Of a DNA stretch of 64,000 bases, positions 25,870 through 34,749 are shown in pieces. The stretch spans positions 620,001 to 684,000 of the forward strand of contig JADKGN010000001.1 in NCBI GenBank assembly GCA_016722705.1. The letters are read 5' to 3'. Each line of letters opens with the position of its first letter. The stretch's first letter is position 1. The DNA is from Candidatus Dechloromonas phosphoritropha (GTDB lineage Bacteria > Pseudomonadota > Gammaproteobacteria > Burkholderiales > Rhodocyclaceae). The notes under the pieces are model-generated. The model saw only the letters and a list, made by a program, of their open reading frames with translations, was not told the DNA's origin and ran no database searches. A program made the translations under genes and the position numbers.

Positions 25870-27846
25870 TCAGTCGGTCAGGTGGCAGTTGACCGTATAC
25901 GTCGCTGATACGCTGCTGGTTTCCGGGTAGCGCTGACGACAGATATCCATCGCCTGCGGGCAGCGCGGGTGAAAATGGCAGCCGCCGGGCGGATTCGCCG
26001 GTGACGGCGTCTCGCCAGGCAGGCGAACCGCCGCCGGGTGCGCTTCAAGCCGGGGCACCGGGACCGCCGACAGCAAGGCCTGCGTATACGGGTGCTGGGG
26101 CGAGCGCAAGACCTCTTCCGTCTTACCGCGCTCAACGATGCGGCCGAGGTACATCACCGCCACGTCGTTGGCCAGATACTCGACCACTGCGAAATTATGG
26201 GTGATGAACAGGTAGGCGATGCCGAGCGCTTCCTGCAGCTCCTTCAACAGGTTGAGGATCTGCGCCTGCACCGAGACATCGAGCGCCGAGGTTGGTTCGT
26301 CGCAGATCAGCAATTGCGGCTGTACGGCCAGTGCGCGCGCGATGGCAATACGCTGGCGCTGCCCGCCGGAAAATTCATGGGGATAGCGTCCTGCGGCTTC
26401 ATCGGGCAGGCCGACCTGCTTGAGCAAGGCGGCGACGGCCGTCGCCTGCGCCACCGAGTCGGCCTCCAGGGCCAACGCGCCCATGCCTTCGGCGATGATT
26501 TCGCCGACCCGCATCCGCGGGTTGAGCGAGGCGAACGGGTCCTGGAACACCATCTGCATGTGGCGGCGTGCCGCGCGCAGACGCCGCGCCTGCATGCCGA
26601 CCAGTTCTGAGCCACCGAGGCGAACGCTACCGGCGGTCGGCTTGACGAGTTGCAGCAGCGCCTTGCCGACCGTCGTCTTGCCGCAGCCGGATTCGCCCAC
26701 CAGCGCCAGCGTGCGGCCAGCGGAAATGGCCAGCGAAACGCCGTCGACCGCAAGAACATGCCCGACCGTCCGCTGGAAGACGCCACGGCGGATCGGGAAA
26801 TGGACTTTCAGGTTGGCCACTTCGAGAAAGGGCACCATCTCCGGCATCAGATCGCCAAGCCCCAGTCGTGGCGTCTCGGCAATCGCGGCGGCACTCCCCG
26901 ACCAGTGGCAGCGCAGCGTATGGCTGGCGGCCACGCTGCGCCAGCCCGGCGAGATGTCCCGACAAACCGGCATCACGTGCAGGCAGCGATCGGCAAAGCG
27001 GCAACCGGCCGGCATCGCCGACAGCGCCGGCACCTGGCCGGGAATCGTCGTCAATACCATGCCGCGCCGCGAAATTTCCGGCAAGGCGGCGAACAGGGCC
27101 TGCGTGTAGGGATGGCTCGGCCGCCTGAAGAAATCTTCGCGGCTGGCCACTTCGACCAGTTCGCCGGCATACATGACGCCGATGCGCTGCGCCATTTTGG
27201 CGACGACGCCGAGATCGTGGGTAATCAGCAGCATGGCCATGCCGCGTTCGCGCTGGAGTTGCGCCAGCAGGTCGAGAATCTGTGCCTGCACGGTGACGTC
27301 GAGTGCCGTCGTCGGCTCGTCGGCGATCAGCAGGTCGGGCTCGCCGGCCAGCGCGATGGCAATCATGACGCGCTGCTTCATGCCGCCGGAGAACTGGAAG
27401 GGATACTCGTCGAGCCGCCGTTCGGGATCGGCGATGCCGACCTGGCGCAGCAGTTCGAGCATGCGCTGGCGCGCCGCCTCGCCGCGCAGCCCGCAATGAC
27501 GGTCGAGCACTTCGCCGATCTGCACGCCGACCGTCAGCACCGGATTGAGGCTGGTCGCCGGCTCCTGGAAGATCATCGCAATGCGCGCCCCGCGTACTTG
27601 GCGCATGGCGGCTTCCGACAGGGTCAGCAGTTCCTCGCCGTCAATCCTGACACTGCCGCCGACGACCCGCCCGGCGGCCGGCAGCAGGCGCATGATGCCC
27701 TGCGCCGTGACCGATTTTCCGCAGCCGGATTCGCCGAGCAGCGCGAAGGTTTCCCCTTTGGAAATAGTGAACGAAACGCCGTCGACCGCAACGAAGGTCT
27801 TCTTGCCGGCGCTGAAGCCGAGGCGCAGGTCGGAGACTTCGAGCAT
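25870..27846 (-). CDS. yejF: peptide ABC transporter ATPase, two nucleotide-binding domains (YejF-like)
   Basis: 658 residues made of two ABC ATPase units fused in tandem. Each has a Walker A (GESGCGKS and GESGCGKT), a signature (FSGGMKQR and FSGGQRQR) and a Walker B (DLLIADEPTTALD and QLLICDEPTSALD). Both units carry the oligopeptide-type C-terminal segment with clustered cysteines (CRFADRC and CHFHPRC). It powers import through YejB and YejE. The start overlaps the yejE stop by one base. The gene is convergent with mltD with almost no gap. Confidence 0.93.
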   Translation of the reverse strand: MLEVSDLRLGFSAGKKTFVAVDGVSFTISKGETFALLGESGCGKSVTAQGIMRLLPAAGRVVGGSVRIDGEELLTLSEAAMRQVRGARIAMIFQEPATSLNPVLTVGVQIGEVLDRHCGLRGEAARQRMLELLRQVGIADPERRLDEYPFQFSGGMKQRVMIAIALAGEPDLLIADEPTTALDVTVQAQILDLLAQLQRERGMAMLLITHDLGVVAKMAQRIGVMYAGELVEVASREDFFRRPSHPYTQALFAALPEISRRGMVLTTIPGQVPALSAMPAGCRFADRCLHVMPVCRDISPGWRSVAASHTLRCHWSGSAAAIAETPRLGLGDLMPEMVPFLEVANLKVHFPIRRGVFQRTVGHVLAVDGVSLAISAGRTLALVGESGCGKTTVGKALLQLVKPTAGSVRLGGSELVGMQARRLRAARRHMQMVFQDPFASLNPRMRVGEIIAEGMGALALEADSVAQATAVAALLKQVGLPDEAAGRYPHEFSGGQRQRIAIARALAVQPQLLICDEPTSALDVSVQAQILNLLKELQEALGIAYLFITHNFAVVEYLANDVAVMYLGRIVERGKTEEVLRSPQHPYTQALLSAVPVPRLEAHPAAVRLPGETPSPANPPGGCHFHPRCPQAMDICRQRYPETSSVSATYTVNCHLTD

Positions 27847-29300
27847 CAGGCGGCCCTCGGATCGAAAGCGTCGCGCACGGCGTCGGCGAACAGGTTAGCC
27901 GCCAGCACCAACATGAACATGGCGGCGAAGGCCGCCACCAGCGACCACCAGACGACCGGCTCGCGACCCAGTTCCATGCGCGCGCTGTTGATCATCGTGC
28001 CGAAGCTGATCATCGTCGGATCGACGCCGATACCGACGTAGGACAGCACCGCCTCGGCGAGCACCAGCCCGGAAAAATCCATGACCAGCGCGATGATGAC
28101 GATGTGCATCAGGTTGGGCAGGATGTGGCGGACGACGATGCGCCAGTTCGAGACGCCGAAGGCCTGCGCCGCCTGGATGTATTCGAGCTCGCGCAGCTTC
28201 AGCGTTTCGCCGCGCAGCAGCCGGCAGAGGCCGGTCCACGACGTGATACCGAGAATGAAACAGAGCGCCAGCAAACGCAGGTCAGCGCGCTCGGCGGCGG
28301 TCGAGAACCACTGCGGGTTGCTGTCGATGATGACCTGCATCATCAGCACTGCGGCGGCAATCAGCAGCACGCCGGGGATCGAACTGAGCACCGTGTAGAT
28401 GTACTGGATCACGTCGTCGATCCAGCCACGAAAATAGCCGGCGATGATGCCGAGCAGCACGGCTACCGGCAGCATGACCAGCGTCGTCACGAGGCCGATG
28501 ATGAGCCCGGTGCGCACGCTTTTCAGGATCTGGTAGAGGACGTCCTGCCCCACCTTGTCGGTGCCGAAGACATGGTATTGCGTGGCGAGCCAGAACAGCG
28601 GTACGCCAACCAGCAGCATGAGGCCAAGGGTGATGAGGACGGCGTTCCAGGCAAAGGCAGTTTCGCCGCGCCAGATTTCTTGCCAGCCCGAGGCGTCGAC
28701 CCTGAAACCAGCAGCGCCCCGCAGAAAGTCCTCTTGGGGGACAACATTTTGCACGGCACGACGATTGACCAGCCCTGCGGCGCTTGCCGCCAGCGCCAAC
28801 CAGCCGAACAAGGCGAGCACGCCGACCCGGAAGGCGGAAAAGCCGGCATCGGCCAGGACCTCATCCTCGCGCTCGCCGAGGTGGGCACCGCCATGTTTCA
28901 GACGCGGATAGTCGCGGATCGTCTGGCCGCCCGGCAAGTCGATCGTTTCCTTGGCGTAGAGACGGGTGGCAAAGGGTTCGGAATAGGTTTTCTCGTTGCG
29001 TGTGCGTAGCGGCGTCAGCAGCGCGTCGAGCACCGACAGCACCTCGATCGCATAGACCGGCTTCTGCCCCGGCTTGCCTTCGAGCTGGACGCGGTAGTGC
29101 AGCGAATCGAGCAGGCCGATCACGATAAAGGCGAGCAGCAGCGTCGCCGCCGCCATCCCGGCGCGGTTGGCGCCGACCCGCCGCCAGGCTGACGGCAGCG
29201 GCGGATTTCTGGCAATTGCGACGGCGCCGGCGATCCCGGCTGCCACCAGCAGCCAGATGACCATGTCCGACCAGAGAACGACGATCTCGAAGCCGCTCAT
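27846..29300 (-). CDS. yejE: peptide ABC transporter permease (YejE-like)
   Basis: 484 residues, longer than a typical OppC-type permease because of an N-terminal extension with several membrane segments, as known for YejE. The inner-membrane permease signature lies in the C-terminal third (EYIQAAQAFGVSNWRIVVRH, the EAA loop that contacts the ATPase). The late segment VLSYVGIGVDPTMISFGTMI is typical of the DppC/OppC family. It overlaps yejB by ATGA and yejF by one base, so the three are one operon. Confidence 0.92.
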   Translation of the reverse strand: MSGFEIVVLWSDMVIWLLVAAGIAGAVAIARNPPLPSAWRRVGANRAGMAAATLLLAFIVIGLLDSLHYRVQLEGKPGQKPVYAIEVLSVLDALLTPLRTRNEKTYSEPFATRLYAKETIDLPGGQTIRDYPRLKHGGAHLGEREDEVLADAGFSAFRVGVLALFGWLALAASAAGLVNRRAVQNVVPQEDFLRGAAGFRVDASGWQEIWRGETAFAWNAVLITLGLMLLVGVPLFWLATQYHVFGTDKVGQDVLYQILKSVRTGLIIGLVTTLVMLPVAVLLGIIAGYFRGWIDDVIQYIYTVLSSIPGVLLIAAAVLMMQVIIDSNPQWFSTAAERADLRLLALCFILGITSWTGLCRLLRGETLKLRELEYIQAAQAFGVSNWRIVVRHILPNLMHIVIIALVMDFSGLVLAEAVLSYVGIGVDPTMISFGTMINSARMELGREPVVWWSLVAAFAAMFMLVLAANLFADAVRDAFDPRAA

Positions 29301-30274
29301 TCGAAGCGAATCCGCGGGTCGACCAGCGTGTAGGAAATGTCGGTCAGGATCAGCCCGATGATGTAGAGCACCGAGCCGATGAAGACCATCGAGCGCACGA
29401 CGGCGAAATCCTGCGCGTTGATCGCGTCGATCGTGTAGCTGCCGAGACCGGGAATGCCGAAAAAGGACTCAGTCAGCAGCGAGCCCATGAAGAGCAGAGG
29501 GATGACGACAACGACGCCGGTCAGGATCGGGATCAGCGCATTGCGCAGCACATGGCGGAAGAAGACGACCGTTTCCGGCAGCCCCTTGGCGCGCGCGGTG
29601 CGCACGTAATCCTTGTTCACCTCTTCGAGAAAGATCGTGCGATACCAGCGGGTCGACGAGCCGATCCCGGAAATGACGCCGATCACCACCGGCAGGATCA
29701 GGAAACGCCAGGCGTCGATGCCGTCGCCGAAGCCGGAAATCGGCACCAGCCGCCAGACCTTGCTGATCAGGAACTGCCCACCGATGATGTAAAACAAGCC
29801 GGAAATCGACATCATCGCCACGCACAGCACGACGCCCCAGAAATCGAACGCCGTGGCGCGGAAGAAGGCCAGCGTCAGCGCGAAGCTCACGGTCACGAAC
29901 AGGCCGAAGATGAAGGTCGGCAGCGCAATGGCCAGCGACGGCAACATGCGGCTGCCGATTTCGCGGGCGATATCGCGGCCGTCCTCGGCGCGGCCGAAAT
30001 CGCCGGCGAACATGCGCGCTGATTTCTGGAAGAAGATGGTGTCCGTTACGGTCGACAGCCCTTTTGCCTCAAAATTAATCAGCAACGGCCGGTCGTAGCC
30101 GCGTTCGACCTTCCATTTCTCGATCACTTCCGGCGTCACCCGCTTGACCCCGAGCTGCATGCGCGCCATGTCGTCCGGCGTATTGACGACGAAGAACAGC
30201 GCAAAGGTCAGCAGGTTCACCCCGATCAGAATGGGGATGGCGTACAGCAGGCGACGAATGATGTAGGCAAGCAC
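29297..30274 (-). CDS. yejB: peptide ABC transporter permease (YejB-like)
   Basis: About 325 residues. The start is taken as GTG 30274 (LAYIIRRLLYAIPILIGVNL), a typical OppB-type N-terminus; the frame is open further upstream but reads into the preceding gene. The EAA loop is DYVRTARAKGLPETVVFFRH. Six membrane segments are apparent. It forms the inner-membrane channel with YejE. Confidence 0.92.
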   Translation of the reverse strand: MLAYIIRRLLYAIPILIGVNLLTFALFFVVNTPDDMARMQLGVKRVTPEVIEKWKVERGYDRPLLINFEAKGLSTVTDTIFFQKSARMFAGDFGRAEDGRDIAREIGSRMLPSLAIALPTFIFGLFVTVSFALTLAFFRATAFDFWGVVLCVAMMSISGLFYIIGGQFLISKVWRLVPISGFGDGIDAWRFLILPVVIGVISGIGSSTRWYRTIFLEEVNKDYVRTARAKGLPETVVFFRHVLRNALIPILTGVVVVIPLLFMGSLLTESFFGIPGLGSYTIDAINAQDFAVVRSMVFIGSVLYIIGLILTDISYTLVDPRIRFE

Positions 30275-30281
30275 AGGCGGA

Positions 30282-31808
30282 TTATGCCAAGAGCCGGCGC
30301 AGGATGAGCGCCAAAAACACAATTATCGCTAGCCCCCAGGCGGCTAACGCGTAATCGGAACGCAACCACGGCTCGGCCGGCGAGCGCGGATCGCGCAATT
30401 TATCGGGGAACGGACGCGGCGGAACCGGGATGATCTTCTGATCGGCGGGATTGGTTGGCAACCGCGCCTGATACTCAACGCTGCTTTCAACCGGCCAGTC
30501 GCCCCAGGCGCGGCTCGATGGAAATTGCGGCAGGCGAACGAGCAGGATTTCCGTGATGTCTGCGGCCAGCAGCTTTTCGAAATCCGACAACGTGCGCCCT
30601 GCCCGCCCGCTCGCCAGACGCAGCAGGTCGGTGCCCATTTCCTCGAAGGCGACGGCCGGAAAAAGGATGGTCCGGTCCTCGGTCAGGTAGTCGAATGTCG
30701 CCTTGCCCTTGGTCAGGCTGCCTTCCTTTGCCGCTACCAGCGGCAAGGCAACGATCGCCTTCGGCCAGCATTCCGGCCCGCGCGCCGGCACCTGCCAGCC
30801 CAGGATGCGGGCCGTATTGACGCTGATGCCGGCGCAGTTGGCGCGTGCATGCTGATAGGCGAACTGGTGGCGGTAGAACTGATTATAAACGCGCCCCAGC
30901 GCCGACTGCAGCCGCGCCGCGCTGCGCGGATCGGCGAGCGTGGCGACCAGCATGTACGACGGGCGATACCAGGCCTGGCCGCTGTTCAGATCACCGAGAT
31001 AATTGTCGAGCGGCACCGGGGCGGCGATGATGCCCTTCTCGCTTTCCAAATCAAGGGTGTAGAAATTATTCACCAGCCATTGGTCGATGCCGCCTTGTTC
31101 GCCGAGTCGACCAGTCATTAGCGCGAAGTGACCGCCGTGCGCCTCGTCGTCGTCACCCTGCGCACCATTGAGCATCAGGCCGATCACCGGCTGCCCCGCG
31201 CGCGGCCCGCTGCTGCCCGGCCGGCGCCAGATCGACTCCACCGTAAACGGACTCTGCGCTCCGCCCTGCGGTTGCGACCGCAGCCAGATACGAAATACCG
31301 CTGGGTTGTCAGCCAGCGCATTGCTGACCGGCGCATCCGGGATGCTGAAATCCTGCGGCCAGATCGTTCGCGCCACAAAAGTTTCGCCTTGTTGATTTCC
31401 GCGCAGCTTTAGTGGTCGACCGTGGAAGAAGGTTGCGCTGCTTGGATCGAACCAGGCGCTGTTCAGCGGCAGCTGCGGCGCCAGTTTCAGCGCAAGTTGC
31501 CGGTCGCCGACCGAGATCGCTCGGCCATCGCCGGTGAGTTGAGCCCCCGTGAGGATATCCGGCGCCCCCAGCCAGACCAGGGGGGGCAATACCGGCACGG
31601 CGTCGAACGGGGTTGCCCCAACCCAGGCCGCGAGGTCATCCCACGCTGGCAAAGCCCGTTCAAAGCCCGCGACCGGCGCCCCAGGCCGCGGCACGGCGAT
31701 GGTTTCGTTGTTGAAGTACCACAATGCCTGCGGCAACGCGCCGCAATCGCCGCGACTGCCGCTGGTGGTCTTGAACTGATCGGCAGGAAACAAACCGTAG
31801 GCGGGCAT
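30282..31808 (-). CDS. 508-residue protein of unknown function, C-terminally membrane-anchored, first gene of the yej-type operon
   Basis: I do not recognise a named family. No signal peptide is visible at the N-terminus (MPAYGLFPADQF). One membrane helix sits at the very C-terminus (ALAAWGLAIIVFLALIL). The centre has a conserved-looking His (H227 in AHGGHFALMTG) and about 100 residues later NC (C325 in HARANCAGISVNTARILGW). A His followed by a Cys in this order and setting resembles circularly permuted papain-like (NlpC/P60-type) enzymes; this is an inference from motif spacing only. It ends seven bases before yejB, in the place where many yej operons carry the binding protein YejA. A role with the transporter, for example in peptide or cell-wall fragment processing, is possible. 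Confidence 0.7.
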   Translation of the reverse strand: MPAYGLFPADQFKTTSGSRGDCGALPQALWYFNNETIAVPRPGAPVAGFERALPAWDDLAAWVGATPFDAVPVLPPLVWLGAPDILTGAQLTGDGRAISVGDRQLALKLAPQLPLNSAWFDPSSATFFHGRPLKLRGNQQGETFVARTIWPQDFSIPDAPVSNALADNPAVFRIWLRSQPQGGAQSPFTVESIWRRPGSSGPRAGQPVIGLMLNGAQGDDDEAHGGHFALMTGRLGEQGGIDQWLVNNFYTLDLESEKGIIAAPVPLDNYLGDLNSGQAWYRPSYMLVATLADPRSAARLQSALGRVYNQFYRHQFAYQHARANCAGISVNTARILGWQVPARGPECWPKAIVALPLVAAKEGSLTKGKATFDYLTEDRTILFPAVAFEEMGTDLLRLASGRAGRTLSDFEKLLAADITEILLVRLPQFPSSRAWGDWPVESSVEYQARLPTNPADQKIIPVPPRPFPDKLRDPRSPAEPWLRSDYALAAWGLAIIVFLALILRRLLA

Positions 31809-31843
31809 GGCCGGATTTTGCCCGAAACCGGCGGCGACTCAAA

Positions 31844-32989
31844 TCACGGCAGTTGGCGCGCGATCAGTTCCTTCATGATTTCGTTCGAACCACCATAGAT
31901 CCGGGCGACGCGCGAATCGGCCCAGGCCCGGGCAATCGGGTATTCCCACATGTAGCCGTAGCCGCCATGCAGTTGCAGGCAGGCATCGAGTACCTTGCTT
32001 TGCAGGTCGGTGCACCAGTACTTGGCCATCGACGCTGCGGTCGCATCAAGTTCGCCCTTGATGTACAGCTCGATGCAGCGGTCGATGAAGACCCGGGCGA
32101 TCTGCACCTCGGTCATCGCCTCGGCGAGGGTGAACTGGGTATTCTGGAACTGCATGATCTCCTTGCCGAACGCCCGGCGCTCGCGGCAGTACAACGAGGT
32201 CCAGTCGATCGCCGCCTCCATCTGGGCAACGGCGGTGATGGCGATCTGCAGGCGTTCCCAGGGAAGCTCGGTCATCAGGTAGGCAAAACCGCGGTTTTCC
32301 TCACCGATCAGGTTGTCGACCGGAACTCGCGCGTTGTCGAAGAAGAGTTCGCCGGTATCCTGCGCCTTCATGCCGATTTTCTTCAGGCGCCTGCCCTTCG
32401 AGAAACCGGCCATCGTCGTATCGACAACGAACAGGCTGGTTCCCTTGGCGCCCTTGCCCGGGTCGGTCTTGGCGACGACGATCACCAGATCGCAATGGAA
32501 GCCGTTGGTAATGAAGGTCTTGGAACCGTTCAGGACGTAATGGGCACCGTCGTGCACGGCCGTCGTGTGGATACCCTGGAGGTCTGATCCGGCCGCCGGC
32601 TCGGTCATGGCAATGGCGCCGATCAGTTCGCCGCTCACCATCCTGGGGAGGTATTTCTGTTTGAGGAACTCGCTGCCGTAATGCAGCAGGTAGGGTGCGA
32701 CGATCTCCGAATGCAGCAGCATCCCGAGCAGGTTCTGCACCGCCCGGCGCGCCGGCTGCTCGAACAGCACGACGCTGTAGAGCTTGTCGGCGCCGGCTCC
32801 GCCGTACTCCTCGGGCATCGAGGTGCACAGGTAGCCGGATTGGCCGGCCTTCAGCCACACCTCGCGGTCGATGAAGCCCTGATCCTCGTAGCGCTCGTAA
32901 TGCGGAGCGACCTCGACCTCAATGAAGCGGTCGAGCGATTCGGCGAACTGCCGATGTTCGTCGTCGAAGATTGTGCGCGGTATGGTCAT
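31844..32989 (-). CDS. acyl-CoA dehydrogenase
   Basis: 381 residues, full length. AIAMTEPAAGSDLQGI and KTFITNGFHCDLVIVVAKT are the FAD/acyl-CoA-binding strands, and LQLHGGYGYMWEYPIARAWA with ARIYGGSNEIMKELIARQLP the C-terminal signature carrying a candidate catalytic Glu. The enzyme introduces the 2,3-double bond in an acyl-CoA; chain-length preference cannot be told. It lies last in a minus-strand run thiolase, two MaoC proteins, SDR, acyl-CoA dehydrogenase with small gaps, probably one operon. Confidence 0.93.
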   Translation of the reverse strand: MTIPRTIFDDEHRQFAESLDRFIEVEVAPHYERYEDQGFIDREVWLKAGQSGYLCTSMPEEYGGAGADKLYSVVLFEQPARRAVQNLLGMLLHSEIVAPYLLHYGSEFLKQKYLPRMVSGELIGAIAMTEPAAGSDLQGIHTTAVHDGAHYVLNGSKTFITNGFHCDLVIVVAKTDPGKGAKGTSLFVVDTTMAGFSKGRRLKKIGMKAQDTGELFFDNARVPVDNLIGEENRGFAYLMTELPWERLQIAITAVAQMEAAIDWTSLYCRERRAFGKEIMQFQNTQFTLAEAMTEVQIARVFIDRCIELYIKGELDATAASMAKYWCTDLQSKVLDACLQLHGGYGYMWEYPIARAWADSRVARIYGGSNEIMKELIARQLP

Positions 32990-33006
32990 GGTCTTCCTTT
33001 TCCCGT

Positions 33007-33834
33007 TCAGATGCGGAAGCAGCCGCCGCAGACCAGCAGCTCGCCGGAGATGTAGTTGGATTCGGGATAGCAGAGCAAGGCGATGGCGCCGGCGGCTTCT
33101 TCCGGCGTGCCGCCGCGACCGAGCGGCACCAGCGCTTCCATCTGCTTGAGGAGGTCGGGATTGACGCCGGCCTTGATCTGCCTGCCCGCGATGTCGAGCG
33201 TCGAGCTGCCATCAGCCGGGGCGCGGGTCAGGCGCGTATTGATCAGGCCGAAGGCCACGCAATTCACATTGACCCGGTAACGCCCCCACTCCTTGGCCAG
33301 CGTCCGCGTCATGCCGATCACCCCGGCCTTGGCCGCCGCGTAATTGACCTGGCCGGCATTGCCGCCGACACCGGCGATCGACGAGACATTGACCACCTTG
33401 CGGAACTTCTCGTCGCCGGCCTCGCTTTCCTTCCTCGCCGCATTGCGCAGGAATTCGGCGGCGGCACGCAGGATGCGGAACGGCGCGGTCAGGTGGACGT
33501 CGATCATCGCGTACCACTGTTCGTCAGTCATCTTCTGGACCACGTTGTCCCAAGTGTAGCCGGCGTTGTTGACGATGATGTCGAGGCCGCCGAAGTGCGT
33601 GATCGCATTCTGCACGAAGCGCTCGGCAAAATCGGGCGCCGTCACGCTGCCGATACAAGCAATCGCCTGCCCGCCGGCAGCGACGATCTCGGCTACCGTC
33701 TGCTCGGCCGGCGCCGCATCGAGATCATTGATGACGACGCTGGCGCCCTCCGTCGCCAGCTTGAGGGCTAGCGCCCGACCGATGCCGCGGCCGGAACCAC
33801 TGACGATGGCCACTTTTCCTTCGAGTTTTCCCAT
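33007..33834 (-). CDS. short-chain dehydrogenase/reductase (FabG or 3-hydroxyacyl-CoA dehydrogenase type)
   Basis: 275 residues. Cofactor motif GSGRGIG at 13-19 with NDLDA after the second strand, NNAG at 89-92, catalytic Ser near 151-152 and Tyr165/Lys169 in NYAAAKAG. The tail YISGELLVCGG is typical. It probably oxidises a 3-hydroxyacyl-CoA within this operon, given the neighbouring dehydrogenase and hydratases. Alternatives are a biosynthetic ketoacyl reductase or an alcohol or sterol dehydrogenase. Confidence 0.92.
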   Translation of the reverse strand: MGKLEGKVAIVSGSGRGIGRALALKLATEGASVVINDLDAAPAEQTVAEIVAAGGQAIACIGSVTAPDFAERFVQNAITHFGGLDIIVNNAGYTWDNVVQKMTDEQWYAMIDVHLTAPFRILRAAAEFLRNAARKESEAGDEKFRKVVNVSSIAGVGGNAGQVNYAAAKAGVIGMTRTLAKEWGRYRVNVNCVAFGLINTRLTRAPADGSSTLDIAGRQIKAGVNPDLLKQMEALVPLGRGGTPEEAAGAIALLCYPESNYISGELLVCGGCFRI

Positions 33835-33862
33835 TTCAATCTCCGCTTACATTGAATTCGCT

Positions 33863-34288
33863 TCAGCCAAGCGCGACCAGCGCCTCGCCCTCTATCTTCA
33901 GTTGTCCGTACTGGTTAAGCATTTCCACCGCGACACGCGCGAGCGGCTGGCCGCCCTCTTCCAGCAGTTCGATGACCTGTCCGCGCAGGACCGGCTGGTT
34001 GCCAAGATGAGTAAGCGCCACGAAGCGCACGCTGAACGAGCGCAGACGGGACTGCGGCCGCCATCCGGTCAGCAGGCGCCCCAGCCAGGCCATGCCGAGC
34101 ATGCCGTGGGCAAAGACATCGGGCATCCCGGCGCGCCGTGCAAAATCGATATCGACATGGATCGGGTTGAAGTCTCCCGAGGCCCCGGCGAAGCGGCACA
34201 GCAGGGTGCGGTCGATCGCCAACAGGACCAGCTCTGGCAACACGTCGCCCACCCTGACCGGCGCGTTGATCTCTTGTGCTCCAACCAT
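33863..34288 (-). CDS. MaoC-like enoyl-CoA hydratase
   Basis: 141 residues, one hot-dog fold. FAGASGDFNPIHVDIDFARRAG with later FAHGMLGMAWLGRLL is the hydratase-2 motif including the Asp/His pair (D-x4-H). It adds water to an enoyl-CoA. It lies next to a second MaoC-fold protein; in actinobacteria and in sterol degraders such pairs form heteromers, which may hold here. The gap to the next gene is about five bases. Confidence 0.88.
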   Translation of the reverse strand: MVGAQEINAPVRVGDVLPELVLLAIDRTLLCRFAGASGDFNPIHVDIDFARRAGMPDVFAHGMLGMAWLGRLLTGWRPQSRLRSFSVRFVALTHLGNQPVLRGQVIELLEEGGQPLARVAVEMLNQYGQLKIEGEALVALG

Positions 34289-34293
34289 GGCGC

Positions 34294-34740
34294 TCAGCCG
34301 TTCATGACGACGATGACCGAGCGCATTTCGCCCACTGCCTCGCCGCGCTGGTTGGTCACTCTGGTCACCTTGGTGACGAACTCCATCCTGCCGCCCTTCT
34401 TTTCGCTGATGTCGGCAATGCTCGATCGCAGGGTCAGCACGTCGCCGGCATGTACCGGTCGCTCATAGGTGAAGCTCTGTTCTCCGTGCAGCACCCGGTC
34501 GATCGGGACGCCCAGCGTTTCCATCAGCGCCTGGATGGTGCCGGCATCAAGTTCAGCCCCGAAGTAAAGCGTCGGCGGCGCCAGCAACGATGGATGGCCG
34601 GCGGCCATCGCCGCCGCCTCGTCAGTATATTCTGGGCGGGTTTCGCCGATTGCCCGGGCGAATGCGAGCAGCCGGCCCTTCTCGACCGGCCAGTGGACCA
34701 CCGGTAACTGCATGCCGAGATGGCTTCTGGCGATCATCAT
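34294..34740 (-). CDS. MaoC-type dehydratase N-terminal-domain protein
   Basis: 148 residues resembling the FAS1-type/MaoC N-terminal dehydratase domain: FARAIGETRPEYTDEAAAMA, LLAPPTLYFGAEL, GEQSFTYERPVHAGDVL. The catalytic D-x4-H is not seen, as in the non-catalytic partner of heteromeric MaoC hydratases. It is likely the structural partner of the 33863-34288 product. Confidence 0.85.
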   Translation of the reverse strand: MMIARSHLGMQLPVVHWPVEKGRLLAFARAIGETRPEYTDEAAAMAAGHPSLLAPPTLYFGAELDAGTIQALMETLGVPIDRVLHGEQSFTYERPVHAGDVLTLRSSIADISEKKGGRMEFVTKVTRVTNQRGEAVGEMRSVIVVMNG

Positions 34741-34749
34741 CCCTCCCGC

